Part shown: positions 41,206 through 49,803 of the stretch, in pieces
How the letters are laid out: every line of letters begins with the position of its first letter
How positions within the stretch are numbered: position 1 is the first letter of the stretch
Source: Lachnospiraceae bacterium MD308
GTDB lineage: Bacteria > Bacillota > Clostridia > Lachnospirales > Lachnospiraceae
Length of the DNA stretch: 64,000 bases
Reading direction: 5' to 3'
Assembly: GCA_000403475.2 (NCBI GenBank)
Contig: KE159795.1
Location: 1,435,965-1,499,964, forward strand
Made by a program: the position numbers and the translations under genes
The notes under the pieces: model-generated
Seen by the model: only the letters and a program-made list of their open reading frames with translations
Databases searched by the model: none
What the model was told of the DNA's origin: nothing

Positions 41206-42870
41206 ATGATGGATACAACATACAACGTGGGCATTTACTGCCGGTTAAGTAATGACGATGAGCGCGATGGGGAATCGGTCAGCATTGAGAACCAGAAGCT
41301 GCTGCTTCAAAACTATGTCAGGCAGCGCGGATGGAATGAGGTCGATACCTACATTGATGACGGATATTCCGGCACAAACTTCAACCGCCCAGGCGTCAGG
41401 CGGTTAATCGAGGACGCAAAGGCAAAGCGGATCAATGTGATTCTGGTCAAGGACCTTTCCCGTTTTGGCCGCAACTACATCGAGTTTGGACAGTACACAG
41501 ACTATCTGTTCCCTTCTCTTGGCTGCCGGTTCATCGCTCTGAACAACGGCATCGACACCATGAGCGACAACGGAAGTACCGATGTCATGTGCTTTTTGAA
41601 CTTATTTAATGAATTTTACAGCCGGGACACCAGCAAGAAGGTCAAGGCGGTCAAAAGGGCCTGTGCCGAAAACGGAAAATTCATGGGGACCTATCCCGCT
41701 TATGGCTATCGGCGCGACCCCTTGGATAAGCACCATCTTGTGATTGATGAGGAAACTGCACCGGTTGTGCGCCGTATCTTTGAAATGCGCGCCTCCGGCA
41801 TGGGGTTCCACGCTATCGCGGTGGCGCTCAATGAGGAAGGGATTCAGCCGCCCGGTGTGCTGTACTACCAGCGCAAGGGCCAGAGCGACCCCAGAAGGGT
41901 CAACCACAAATGGGCTGACCAGACGGTAAAAAACATGGTCCGCAACGAGGTCTATATCGGAAACATGGTACAAGGCAAAAGCGGCACCCTTTCCTATAAA
42001 TCCCGTAAGCTCGTGGGCAAATCAGAGGACGAGTGGATTCGGGTGGAGGGGACCCACGAGGCCATCATCCCGCGGGAACTGTGGGACACCGTAGCCAGCA
42101 TCGGCAAAAAGAAAGTGCGTAAAAGCACTCCGTCCGATGGCTGCAAGAGTATCTTTACCGGCCTTGTGTACTGTGCCGACTGTGGTTTCAAAATGAGGAA
42201 CCATATCGAGAAGTTTACCTATAAGGATGGCAGGCCGGGACGGTACAGCTCCTTTATCTGCGGCAACTACTCCCGCAGCGGACGGGGCGCGTGTACCATC
42301 CACACGATCTACGAAACGGTGCTGACCCAGCTGGTATTGGAGGACATCCGGGAAAAGGCCCGCTTTGCCGAGTATGACCCGGACCGGCTGATGGATGAGA
42401 TTCTCCGGTTGAAAGAAAAGGAATCCCATACCCGGCTTTTCTCCTATGAGCAGGAATTGAAATCCTCCCTGGCTCGTATTTCCGATTTGGAGCGCCTGAT
42501 GCAGAATCTCTATGAGGATAAATGCACCGGTTCAATCCCTCAGACGGTGTTTCAGACCCTGATGCAGAAATACGAAGCGGAACGGGCGGAAAAGGCGGAG
42601 ACAGTCCCGGAACTGGAAAGGAAAGTCCGGGCGCACCTGGAAAACCAGGTAGACACCGACCGCTGGCTGGAAATTATCCGGCGCTACACCGAAATCTCGG
42701 AGCTGGACGAAACCATCCTGTTTGAACTGGTAGACCGGATTGAGGTTGGCGATACCCAGATAATTAACGGACAGCGTATTTGTGAAATCAAGGTATATTA
42801 CCGCTATGTCGGGAATGTGGACGCGGCGCTGGCACAGGAAAGGGGGCAGGACTATGGCGAAGCAATATAA
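41206..42870 (+). CDS. large serine recombinase A (first of an overlapping pair)
   Basis: A 554-aa enzyme. The resolvase domain has NVGIYCRLSNDDERDG with the nucleophilic Ser near residue 15 and KDLSRFGRN near 86. The recombinase domain has GYRRDPLDKHH and IFEMRASGMG. A zinc ribbon starts CADCGFKM at ~324 with the second cysteine pair near 352 and 362. A long C-terminal coiled coil follows. It appears complete. GGGAGG before ATG 41206 is the ribosome site. It overlaps recombinase B by 17 bases, so both are made together. It is expected to excise and integrate the conjugative element. Confidence 0.93.
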   Translation: MMDTTYNVGIYCRLSNDDERDGESVSIENQKLLLQNYVRQRGWNEVDTYIDDGYSGTNFNRPGVRRLIEDAKAKRINVILVKDLSRFGRNYIEFGQYTDYLFPSLGCRFIALNNGIDTMSDNGSTDVMCFLNLFNEFYSRDTSKKVKAVKRACAENGKFMGTYPAYGYRRDPLDKHHLVIDEETAPVVRRIFEMRASGMGFHAIAVALNEEGIQPPGVLYYQRKGQSDPRRVNHKWADQTVKNMVRNEVYIGNMVQGKSGTLSYKSRKLVGKSEDEWIRVEGTHEAIIPRELWDTVASIGKKKVRKSTPSDGCKSIFTGLVYCADCGFKMRNHIEKFTYKDGRPGRYSSFICGNYSRSGRGACTIHTIYETVLTQLVLEDIREKARFAEYDPDRLMDEILRLKEKESHTRLFSYEQELKSSLARISDLERLMQNLYEDKCTGSIPQTVFQTLMQKYEAERAEKAETVPELERKVRAHLENQVDTDRWLEIIRRYTEISELDETILFELVDRIEVGDTQIINGQRICEIKVYYRYVGNVDAALAQERGQDYGEAI

Positions 42871-44491
42871 AGTTGGTATCTACTGCCGCCTGAGTGTGGA
42901 TGATGCCTCCAATTCCGCAAAAGCAAAAGGCTATATCCCCAGCGATGAATCGGTGAGCATTGAGAACCAGTACGAAATCCTCTCTAAATTTGTCATGCTC
43001 AATGGCTGGATTGAGGTTAAGACCTACCAGGACGATGGGTACAGCGGAGGGAATTTTCAGCGGCCCGGATTTTTGGAGATGCTGGAGGACGCAAGGCATG
43101 GCCTGATTAACCTGATTCTGGTTAAGGACCTCTCCCGTTTAGGACGGGACTTTGTGGAGGTAGGCCGTTATACCGATGTCATTTTCCCCTCCCTCGGCTG
43201 CCGGTTCGTATCGGTTCTGGACTGTCTGGACAGCGAGGGCGACAACACAGATATGCTGCACTTCCGCAGTCTGATGAATGACTACCATCTCAAAGACCTG
43301 TCCAGTAAAGTAAAGTCGGTGCTTCACGCCAAGAAGAAAAGCGGCCAGTACCTCGCCGCCTATGCCCCTTATGGCTACCGTAAAAGCGAGGAGGACAGAC
43401 ACAAGCTGGCCATTGATGAGGAATCCGCCGCTGTTGTGCGGCAGATCTTCCAGATGCGTCATTCCGGCATGGCCTATGGGAAAATCGCCGCCACCCTGAA
43501 TGAGAAAGGGATTCTCCCTCCCCGCTGGTATTGGGCGGTCCATTATGGAAACGGCAGCTGCAAGTATTCCCGCCTGTGGGCCTACGCAACGGTCCGAAAC
43601 CTTTTGAATGATGATGTTTATGTCGGTACGCTCACACAGAACTGTACCGGCTCCCGTTCCTATAAGGATAAGACCATGATAAGGAAACCGGAATCCGAAT
43701 GGATTTCCCATGAGGGCGCACACGAGGCGATTATTGAGCCGGAGCTGTGGCAGGCCGTTCAAAAGATCAATCAGGCGGCAAAACAGATTTCCGCTAACAA
43801 CGCCCCGCCCCAAGCCTCACTGTTTACCGGAAAGCTGGTCTGTGCGGACTGTGGGCATCCTCTGGTTGCCGCCCGCGAAGCCCAGCACCGGAAGAATGGC
43901 ACTGTCAAGCACTATACTTCTTATTTCTGCTCCCGGTTCGCCACCACCGGACACAGCGCCTGCTCCTGGCACCGGATTTTCGAGATCAGCCTGAAGAACC
44001 TGGTACTGGACGAAATCCGGGCGCATGGAAAAGCGGTGGCAACTGATGAAGCCGCTGTACTGGACAGATTGAAGCAGCAGATACAATCTGAAAACGCCGC
44101 CCAGCAGGAGGATTGCCGACAGGAAATCAGCCGTTTACGGCGGCGGGTGGAAGAACTGGAACGGATGACTGCAAAGCTCTACGAGGACAAAGTGAGCGGG
44201 ACAATCAGTGAAGCCTCTTTCTCGCTCCTGATTCAAAAGAGCGAACAGGAACGGATTCAGAAGTCGGAACGCCTGGATATGCTGTTAGCCGGGGAGCGGA
44301 AATCCCAGCAGGACATCGCCAACATTGGACAGTGGGCCAGGACAATCCGGCAATACCTGGACTTGCAGGAATTGAACCGGGAGATCATTGAGGAATTGAT
44401 TGACCACATTGAAATTGGAGAACGGACCATTATAGACGGTCAAAGACATCAGGACATTAAAATCTACTACCGATTTGTTGGGCTGGTGTGA
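42854..44491 (+). CDS. large serine recombinase B (second of an overlapping pair)
   Basis: A 545-aa enzyme starting MAKQYKVGIYCRLSVDD (nucleophilic Ser ~14), with KDLSRLGRD near 95. The zinc ribbon is CADCGHPLVAAREAQ ... YFCSRF ... CSWH, then a coiled coil to the end. It is complete and clearly paralogous to recombinase A but diverged along its length. ATG 42854 lies inside the end of gene A; a longer frame upstream is shadow. Tandem large serine recombinases recall the ccrA/ccrB pair of SCCmec, where both are needed. Whether both are needed here is unknown. The element's right end follows within ~145 bases. Confidence 0.92.
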   Translation: MAKQYKVGIYCRLSVDDASNSAKAKGYIPSDESVSIENQYEILSKFVMLNGWIEVKTYQDDGYSGGNFQRPGFLEMLEDARHGLINLILVKDLSRLGRDFVEVGRYTDVIFPSLGCRFVSVLDCLDSEGDNTDMLHFRSLMNDYHLKDLSSKVKSVLHAKKKSGQYLAAYAPYGYRKSEEDRHKLAIDEESAAVVRQIFQMRHSGMAYGKIAATLNEKGILPPRWYWAVHYGNGSCKYSRLWAYATVRNLLNDDVYVGTLTQNCTGSRSYKDKTMIRKPESEWISHEGAHEAIIEPELWQAVQKINQAAKQISANNAPPQASLFTGKLVCADCGHPLVAAREAQHRKNGTVKHYTSYFCSRFATTGHSACSWHRIFEISLKNLVLDEIRAHGKAVATDEAAVLDRLKQQIQSENAAQQEDCRQEISRLRRRVEELERMTAKLYEDKVSGTISEASFSLLIQKSEQERIQKSERLDMLLAGERKSQQDIANIGQWARTIRQYLDLQELNREIIEELIDHIEIGERTIIDGQRHQDIKIYYRFVGLV

Positions 44492-44595
44492 TTGGGCAAA
44501 AGAAACGCCTGACCACATCAGCAGCCAGACGAAAACATTCTGTAATAGCAGCGGTATTCGATTGTTGCACATGGATTTGTCGAAATAGAAAGAAA

Positions 44596-45102
<507 letters not shown>

Positions 45103-45303
45103 TTATCCCTGTTTGTCATTGGGCGGTTTGACGGTTTCTGATTTTATGAGCCGTATCATCTTGTCGCGGAGCCGTTCCGAGCCGCCGCAGGAGGTAGACA
45201 CTTCATAGTATGTGCCGCCGATTTTGTAGCAGACGGTTTCCTCTGTCGGTTTCCCTTTTTCCGGCAGATAGCCGCTGTCCTTGATTTCTGGTTCCCAATC
45301 CAT
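45103..45303 (-). CDS. TnpW-like small protein of the resident element
   Basis: A 66-aa protein from ATG 45303: MDWEPEIKDSGYLPEKGKPT, CYKIGGTYYEVSTSCGG, LRDKMIRLIKSE. The KIGGTxYxV core and basic helical tail match the TnpW pattern. AAGGAAGGGAAAAGA precedes the start. It is divergent from the TetR operon and directly upstream of the truncated recombinase, repeating the tnpW-recombinase order seen at 40828-44491. Confidence 0.7.
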   Translation of the reverse strand: MDWEPEIKDSGYLPEKGKPTEETVCYKIGGTYYEVSTSCGGSERLRDKMIRLIKSETVKPPNDKQG

Positions 45304-45378
45304 TCTTTTCCCTTCCTTTCCGTATTTTCTAAGTGATAAGTTTCGGAGCAAGCATAGGAAACGGGTACCCATTTCCGT

Positions 45379-45427
45379 AAATCTGTCCGTCCGCGCTACG
45401 GCTTGCCGGACAGATTTTGCTTGTTGG
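45379..45427 (-). promoter_or_regulatory. leader hairpin upstream of the minus-strand tnpW-like gene
   Basis: An 11-bp perfect inverted repeat (AAATCTGTCCG at 45379-45389, CGGACAGATTT at 45417-45427), followed by the palindrome TTGGGAA/TTTCCCAA near 45434. These lie in the 5' region of the minus-strand genes and may form an attenuator. The rest of the 45304-45718 gap shows nothing I can name. Confidence 0.45.
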
Positions 45428-45718
45428 GAAGTTTCCCAAACCCTCTTGAAAATCCTCTCACTACCTACAACACCGCACAGGGCGTTTTTGACGAATATTT
45501 GAGAGAAATTTTTCAAAAAGTTTTCCTTGCTTCTTAATACGGGGGAGTTTCAGAAATGCCAAATATGAATAAAAAATAGCAGAGGTTTTTTGTAAGCTGA
45601 AATATGGTTTCAGAGTATGTCTATTCAGTTCTATCAGTTAACTAAAATACTTCCTATAATGTAAGGAATGATTTTCTGATTTTGGGGGTATACGGCATTG
45701 CTAAATCAAGTTCCCTAC

Positions 45719-45780
45719 TTGACAATAGTTATCAATCGTGCTATCATTCGTTTTGCGAATATTTATAGCGAATATTCGCA
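45719..45780 (+). promoter_or_regulatory. promoter and operator of the TetR/ABC operon
   Basis: TTGACA (45719-45724), a 17-base spacer and TATCAT (45742-45747) form a near-consensus promoter. Just downstream, TGCGAATATT is followed by the palindrome GCGAATATTCGC (ending at 45779), giving an inverted repeat placed where a repressor would block transcription. The following gene encodes a TetR protein, so autoregulation is likely. Confidence 0.8.
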
Positions 45781-45812
45781 AATACAATTCAGAAGAAAGG
45801 AGAAGTGAATCT

Positions 45813-46403
45813 ATGCCGTCAAAGACAGTCCTTTCGGACACTGATAAAAAAGCAATCCGCAAAAAGCTGGAAGAACTATGCGAGGAATGTTGGATAGCGC
45901 AAGGGTACAAAAAGACAAGCATTAAGAATCTATGCGACAAGGCAGTTATATCTATCGGTACTTTTTATACGCTCTACCCGACAAAGGAAGATTTATTCCT
46001 TGAAACAATCACAGACATACAAAGGAGGTTGACAGAAAAAATTATCGACATAAACAGGAACAGCCGGACGAAAGAGGGCTTTGCACAGTCCATGAAAAGG
46101 CTTTTCCGGGAATACGACAGCAAGCCGTTCCTCTACAATGTCAATACGCCGGATTTTCAGTCTTTTGTAACAAAGCTGCCGGAAGAAACGATTAAGAAAA
46201 TCAAGTTTGACAGTTTCGATTTTTTCAGACAGGTTATCCATGCCGCAAACCTCAATCTGAAAATGGAGGAAGCACAGGCATATGGAATTTTGAGTGCGCT
46301 GCTGTCAACAATCAATGCAAAAGAAACGCTTTCCGTCACTTGTGATTATTTCGCTGTTTTTGATTTTATGGTGGATAGCCTTGTGGCAGATATTTTTGAG
46401 TAA
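45813..46403 (+). CDS. TetR family transcriptional repressor
   Basis: A 196-aa regulator. The N-terminal TetR helix-turn-helix is visible: GYKKTSIKNLCDKAVISIGT followed by FYTLYPTKEDLFLE (~30-65). The C-terminal helical ligand domain is divergent. ATG 45813 is preceded by AAAGGAGAAG. It is the first gene of the operon encoding DUF4177 and an ABC transporter, behind a strong promoter with a palindromic operator, so it probably represses this operon and is released by a compound the transporter exports. The ligand is unknown. Confidence 0.88.
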   Translation: MPSKTVLSDTDKKAIRKKLEELCEECWIAQGYKKTSIKNLCDKAVISIGTFYTLYPTKEDLFLETITDIQRRLTEKIIDINRNSRTKEGFAQSMKRLFREYDSKPFLYNVNTPDFQSFVTKLPEETIKKIKFDSFDFFRQVIHAANLNLKMEEAQAYGILSALLSTINAKETLSVTCDYFAVFDFMVDSLVADIFE

Positions 46404-46414
46404 AGGAGATTGTT

Positions 46415-46645
46415 ATGACAGAATTTGAGTACAAAACGATAGTAATTGACAGCAAGGAAACAGAACATTCCGAAAAGTCGCTGTCTGATAAACTGAATCA
46501 TTACGGTAAGGACGGTTGGGAGCTGGTTACTTGTTTCGCCTATCCGTGTATAGGCAGCTCCCAATATTCTCTTATCGGAATCGCACAGAAAGCAACTCTG
46601 ATATTCAAAAGGCGGCTATGCCCCAAAAAGGGGGCGGGCGAATGA
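46415..46645 (+). CDS. DUF4177 domain protein
   Basis: A 76-aa protein with FEYKTIVID, then LNHYGKDGWELVTCFAY and the C-terminal basic strand LIFKRR, the DUF4177 pattern. AAAGGAG precedes ATG 46415. It lies between tetR and the ABC ATPase gene and shares an ATGA overlap with the latter. The function of DUF4177 is not established; here it is part of a regulated transporter operon. Confidence 0.75.
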   Translation: MTEFEYKTIVIDSKETEHSEKSLSDKLNHYGKDGWELVTCFAYPCIGSSQYSLIGIAQKATLIFKRRLCPKKGAGE

Positions 46646-47388
46646 CAAATGCGGTTGAAGTCCGGCACTTATCAAAATCCATAGAGGGCAGCCCCATACT
46701 GAATGATATTTGCATGAATGTAAGGCAAGGGGAAGTGTACGGATTTTTGGGCGCGAACGGCGCAGGAAAAACTTCGCTGATGAAAACGCTGTACCACATC
46801 ATTTTCCCCGATACAGGTACGGTATGTTTATTAGGCGAAACTATCAACAAGGGGAACAATCCCGTTTTCTCCCGTATCGGCAGCATTATTGAAAGCCCTG
46901 TTTTTTACAGCCATTTAAGCGCATACGAGAACATGGAACTCCATTGCCGGTACATGGGCGCAGGCTATGAAAACATCATGGAAACGCTGTCACTGTTAGG
47001 GATTGCAGAAACGGGCAAAAAAGCCGTAGGGAAATTCTCTTTGGGAATGAAACAGCGGCTTGCGCTTGCAAGGGCAATGCTCACGAAGCCGGATTTGCTT
47101 ATTTTAGACGAACCAATAAACGGCTTAGACCCACAGGGGATTATTGAAGTGCGGGAGCTGCTGTTGCGAATCAACCATGAATACCACACAAGCATTTTAA
47201 TATCCAGCCATATCCTTGACGAACTATCTAAAATTGCCGATACAATCGGAATTATTGACCACGGGGCTATGCTTGCGGAAGTATCAATGAAAGAACTCAC
47301 AGCCAAAGGGATAGACCTTGAAACCTATTATTTAGGCTTATTGGGAGGAGGTGAAAAAAATGTGGAACCTTATCCGCATGGAAATTAA
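46642..47388 (+). CDS. ABC transporter ATP-binding protein (BcrA-type)
   Basis: A 248-aa ATPase: Walker A GANGAGKT (~39-46), Q-loop region IIESPVFYSHLSAYENM, signature FSLGMKQRLALARAM, Walker B LLILDEPINGLDP and switch ISSHILDEL. It belongs to the group of small antibiotic- or lantibiotic-efflux ATPases and resembles the broken chromosomal ATPase at 56792. The start is set in the ATGA overlap with the DUF4177 gene. The end overlaps the permease by ~29 bases. It pairs with the permease to export an unknown, probably antimicrobial, substrate. Confidence 0.92.
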   Translation: MTNAVEVRHLSKSIEGSPILNDICMNVRQGEVYGFLGANGAGKTSLMKTLYHIIFPDTGTVCLLGETINKGNNPVFSRIGSIIESPVFYSHLSAYENMELHCRYMGAGYENIMETLSLLGIAETGKKAVGKFSLGMKQRLALARAMLTKPDLLILDEPINGLDPQGIIEVRELLLRINHEYHTSILISSHILDELSKIADTIGIIDHGAMLAEVSMKELTAKGIDLETYYLGLLGGGEKNVEPYPHGN

Positions 47389-48055
47389 GAAAGTACCGTT
47401 AAAGCCGCATATTGCCGGATTGTTAATCGCTAACTTTATTATCTTTCTGCTTTCCGTCTTTACGTCCAGCCTTTTAACCGCAAGCGGCAATATATCCACG
47501 CTTCCGGGATTTGCCCCTGTCCAGTTAGATACAGTTACGTTAGCGGCAATGCTTGTAAGGGCTACTCTGATTGTATGGGAAGCGGTACTGATTTCCGTAT
47601 TTGTGATTGAAGAATACAGAAACAAAACAATCTGTTTGCTTTTCACTTACCCAATCAGTCGCACAAAACTGATTACGGCAAAACTCATTTTGATATGTGG
47701 TATCATGTTCCTGTTCCATGTACTATCAAATATCTTCCAATATGCCACAATCTTTCTTGCGGCAAAATGTTTTGATTTTGTCACGTTCAGCTTTGGAAAC
47801 ATAATGACACAGGCAGTTACAACAATATCCGCAATCCTGTTGGGGCTTCTCCCGCTGTATGTTGGAATGATAAAGAAGTCAGCGATTGCAACCGTTGTTT
47901 CGTCTATCATCATTGTTGCCATAGCGTCAAATTCACAGGGAAGCAGCGCAGGACTTTTGTCAATTCCCATTGCGGCAATTATTTTCGGCATCATAGGAAT
48001 CACTTTTTCAGCAATCACAATGAGGAAAATGATTTTATCAGATTTGAGCAATTAA
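47360..48055 (+). CDS. ABC-2 type permease
   Basis: A ~231-aa permease with six hydrophobic segments (for example HIAGLLIANFIIFLLSVFT, LIWEAVLISVFV-like helix, LILICGIMFLFHVLSNIF, the last near 205-222). The start ATG 47360 follows GGAGGAGG by nine bases; GTG 47351 is possible but overlaps the ribosome site. It is the membrane half of the transporter encoded with the ATPase before it. The NKTICLLFTYPISRTKLI motif after the second or third helix is typical of lantibiotic-resistance permeases of this class. Confidence 0.88.
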   Translation: MWNLIRMEIKKVPLKPHIAGLLIANFIIFLLSVFTSSLLTASGNISTLPGFAPVQLDTVTLAAMLVRATLIVWEAVLISVFVIEEYRNKTICLLFTYPISRTKLITAKLILICGIMFLFHVLSNIFQYATIFLAAKCFDFVTFSFGNIMTQAVTTISAILLGLLPLYVGMIKKSAIATVVSSIIIVAIASNSQGSSAGLLSIPIAAIIFGIIGITFSAITMRKMILSDLSN

Positions 48056-48073
48056 AAGAAAGGGGGCTATAAA

Positions 48074-48298
48074 ATGAACTTTCCAATTCCCGACTTTGTA
48101 CCCGTTCCAAGTGCGGAAATTATGCAGACTATTTCAATCATATCATTGATTATCGGTATCTGCCTTGTGGGTGTGGGATTGCTTTTCCTGTTTCTGAACA
48201 AGAAAAAAGGGAAAGAAAAGAAAGCCACAGCCTTATGGGTTGTCATAGGCATTGGCGTGTTACTCATTGCAAATCACGGCATACAGTTATTATTTTAG
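48074..48298 (+). CDS. small two-helix membrane protein
   Basis: A 74-aa protein with helices IISLIIGICLVGVGLLFLFL (~22-41) and ALWVVIGIGVLLIANHGI (~53-70), separated by a very basic KKKGKEKK loop. It is 18 bases after the permease gene and probably in the same operon. No family is recognised; it may be an accessory of the transporter. Confidence 0.65.
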   Translation: MNFPIPDFVPVPSAEIMQTISIISLIIGICLVGVGLLFLFLNKKKGKEKKATALWVVIGIGVLLIANHGIQLLF

Positions 48299-48307
48299 GA
48301 GGGCAAA

Positions 48308-48553
48308 ATGATTAAAGAAGTAAACAGGGCTTGCGAAAAGCTGAATGACACACTGGGAATATCCGTAGAGCTTCCCAATCCGAAAAAGAAAGCGTTAAAA
48401 ACGGCAGCGGTATGTAACTTAGTTGTCGGCGCTGGTCTTGTGGCGGCAGGAATCCTTTTTTCGTCAAAATCTTGTGCGTTATTGGGCGGTATCAGCGTTA
48501 TCAGCAGTGCTGTACTGAAAAAGGAAAGCAAGAATAAAACCCATGAATCATAA
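48308..48553 (+). CDS. small membrane-associated protein, unknown
   Basis: An 81-aa protein: an amphipathic N-terminal part (MIKEVNRACEKLNDTLGISV), then a hydrophobic stretch (LVVGAGLVAAGILF, near 40-53, and a second weak helix near 58-70) and a basic tail. AGGAGG precedes it. It continues the ABC operon and overlaps the KTR gene by 11 bases. No function can be assigned. Confidence 0.6.
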   Translation: MIKEVNRACEKLNDTLGISVELPNPKKKALKTAAVCNLVVGAGLVAAGILFSSKSCALLGGISVISSAVLKKESKNKTHES

Positions 48554-48746
48554 CGAGAGCGAGCAATTCAAATGGTTATTATGCCCTGTTTGCGGGAGCA
48601 AGACACGTATTAAAATGCGGTTAGATACAGAGCTTCGGAACTTCCCGCTGTTCTGCCCCAAATGTAAGCAGGAAATTTTAATCAATGTAACACAATTTCA
48701 TATTTCGGTTATCAAAGAGCCGGACGCACAGACGCAGAGCCGATAA
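48543..48746 (+). CDS. cysteine-rich KTR domain protein (Tn916 Orf6-like)
   Basis: A 67-aa protein with two CxxC knuckles: LLCPVCGSKTRIKM and LFCPKCKQEILI, a small zinc ribbon, including the KTR tripeptide that names the family. This family is known from Tn916-type elements next to the resistance gene. It ends inside a strong terminator, so it closes the transporter operon. It could be a nucleic-acid binding regulator. Start ATG 48543 overlaps the previous gene. Confidence 0.8.
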   Translation: MNHNESEQFKWLLCPVCGSKTRIKMRLDTELRNFPLFCPKCKQEILINVTQFHISVIKEPDAQTQSR

Positions 48747-48785
48747 CACGCAGATTTGAACTGCTGTTATCGGCTCCTTTTTTGA
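48737..48785 (+). terminator. terminator of the TetR/ABC operon
   Basis: GAGCCGATAACA (48737-48748) pairs perfectly with TGTTATCGGCTC (48765-48776), followed by a run of seven T. The left arm overlaps the end of the KTR gene. Confidence 0.88.
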
Positions 48786-48891
48786 TAATTCAATCCAATC
48801 TGCTGAATGACGACAAAGAAAAAACTGTTGTTCAGCAGAGAGCTTTTTACACGTTCCTTTTGACGCGATGTCTAAAAAGAGGTACCGCCAT

Positions 48892-49000
48892 GAAGCATAA
48901 ATCATATCGACAAAATCCAACAATCATTGACCTGTCAAAAAAATCCAAGCCATTAACGAGGATTATTGCGCCTATGAGTATGAATACACATATCATTTAG
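48892..49000 (+). CDS. possible leader peptide upstream of the Orf7-like sigma gene
   Basis: A 36-codon ORF starting MKHKSYRQNPTIIDLSKKSK, with AAGAGG upstream of ATG 48892. It is followed by a hairpin (49024-49061) and then by the sigma gene. This order could be a translational attenuator, as known from the tetM region of Tn916, but the peptide itself resembles no leader I know. Low confidence. Confidence 0.3.
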
Positions 49001-49023
49001 TATGTCTTAATAACTCATATTAC

Positions 49024-49061
49024 TCAAGAACCTATGCGGATATATTCTGCATGGGTTCTTG
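49024..49061 (+). terminator. attenuator-like hairpin before the sigma gene
   Basis: CAAGAACC (49024-49031) pairs with GGTTCTTG (49054-49061), extended by ATGC/GCAT. The following bases TTGTAATAG are only partly T-rich. It lies 41 bases before the Orf7-like gene. Confidence 0.55.
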
Positions 49062-49102
49062 TTGTAATAGCCCCCTACTGGGAAGAAAGGGGGTGAGAGA
49101 AA

Positions 49103-49561
49103 ATGAGATATTCTGAACAGTTCATGGAGCATATTGAATATGCTTTCCATGCGTTCTGCAAGGTTGTCCTGCGCCATGAAGCAATCAACGCATGGAGGGA
49201 TTTGAAGCGGAAAATGGAACGGGAAATATCCCTTGACTATCTGATGTCAGAACGATATTTTGAACCGTCTGCTATGGACAGCTACTTTGAAAAGCAGGAC
49301 AAGCCGACCGTATTTCTTGTGTTGGGAAAGGAAGTTATCGTTGATGATGAACGGTTAGCGACGACATTATCAAAGTTGCCGGAGTTAAGGCAAGAAGTTT
49401 TGTTGCTATATTACTTCATCGGTTATCGTGATGAAGCAATCGGCAGACTGTATGGGCGTTGTAGAAGTACGATAAATCACAGAAGAAATGTCGCGCTGAA
49501 ACAGTTGCGGAAAGAATGGGAGAGATTGGAACATGAGGAACAAAAAGCTGATACCTTTTGA
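49103..49561 (+). CDS. Tn916 Orf7-like sigma-70 family regulator
   Basis: A 152-aa sigma-like protein. LVLGKEVIVDDERLATTLSK and LRQEVLLLYYFIGYRDEAIG precede a region-4 helix-turn-helix (RLYGRCRSTINHRRNVALKQ, ~115-140). Size, sequence style and the following Orf8-type gene match the orf7-orf8 regulatory pair of Tn916, whose products promote expression of excision and transfer genes. GAAAGGGGGTGAG precedes ATG 49103. In this remnant the integrase and excisionase genes it should accompany are missing. It overlaps the next gene by 29 bases. Confidence 0.88.
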   Translation: MRYSEQFMEHIEYAFHAFCKVVLRHEAINAWRDLKRKMEREISLDYLMSERYFEPSAMDSYFEKQDKPTVFLVLGKEVIVDDERLATTLSKLPELRQEVLLLYYFIGYRDEAIGRLYGRCRSTINHRRNVALKQLRKEWERLEHEEQKADTF

Positions 49562-49736
49562 AGTAATCGAAAAAGCCGTTGCCGGAGAGCCGGAAGCGGT
49601 AGACGCAGTATTGCAGCACTACACCGCACACATCAAATACCTGTCTATGTATAAGGGGCATATCAATGACGACACACAGGACAGATTAAAGGCAAAACTG
49701 GTTGAAGCCATATTGAAATTCCGCTTCGACCGATAG
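49533..49736 (+). CDS. Tn916 Orf8-like helix-turn-helix protein
   Basis: A 67-aa protein: LIPFEVIEKAVAGEPEAVDA, VLQHYTAHIKYLS, and a final basic helix. This is the conjugative-transposon helix-turn-helix family of Tn916 Orf8. It overlaps the Orf7-like gene and is followed by a strong terminator. It probably cooperates with the sigma-like protein in regulating the resident element. Confidence 0.85.
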   Translation: MRNKKLIPFEVIEKAVAGEPEAVDAVLQHYTAHIKYLSMYKGHINDDTQDRLKAKLVEAILKFRFDR

Positions 49737-49753
49737 GAAGTAGCAAAGACGTG

Positions 49754-49803
49754 AAAAGCTGTCAAGGGTAAACTTCGCGCTATGCGCCCTTGACAGCTTT
49801 TCC
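49754..49803 (+). terminator. terminator after the Orf8-like gene
   Basis: AAAAGCTGTCAAGGG (49754-49768) pairs perfectly with CCCTTGACAGCTTTT (49787-49801), a 15-bp stem with a T-run, symmetric enough to act in both directions. Confidence 0.85.
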
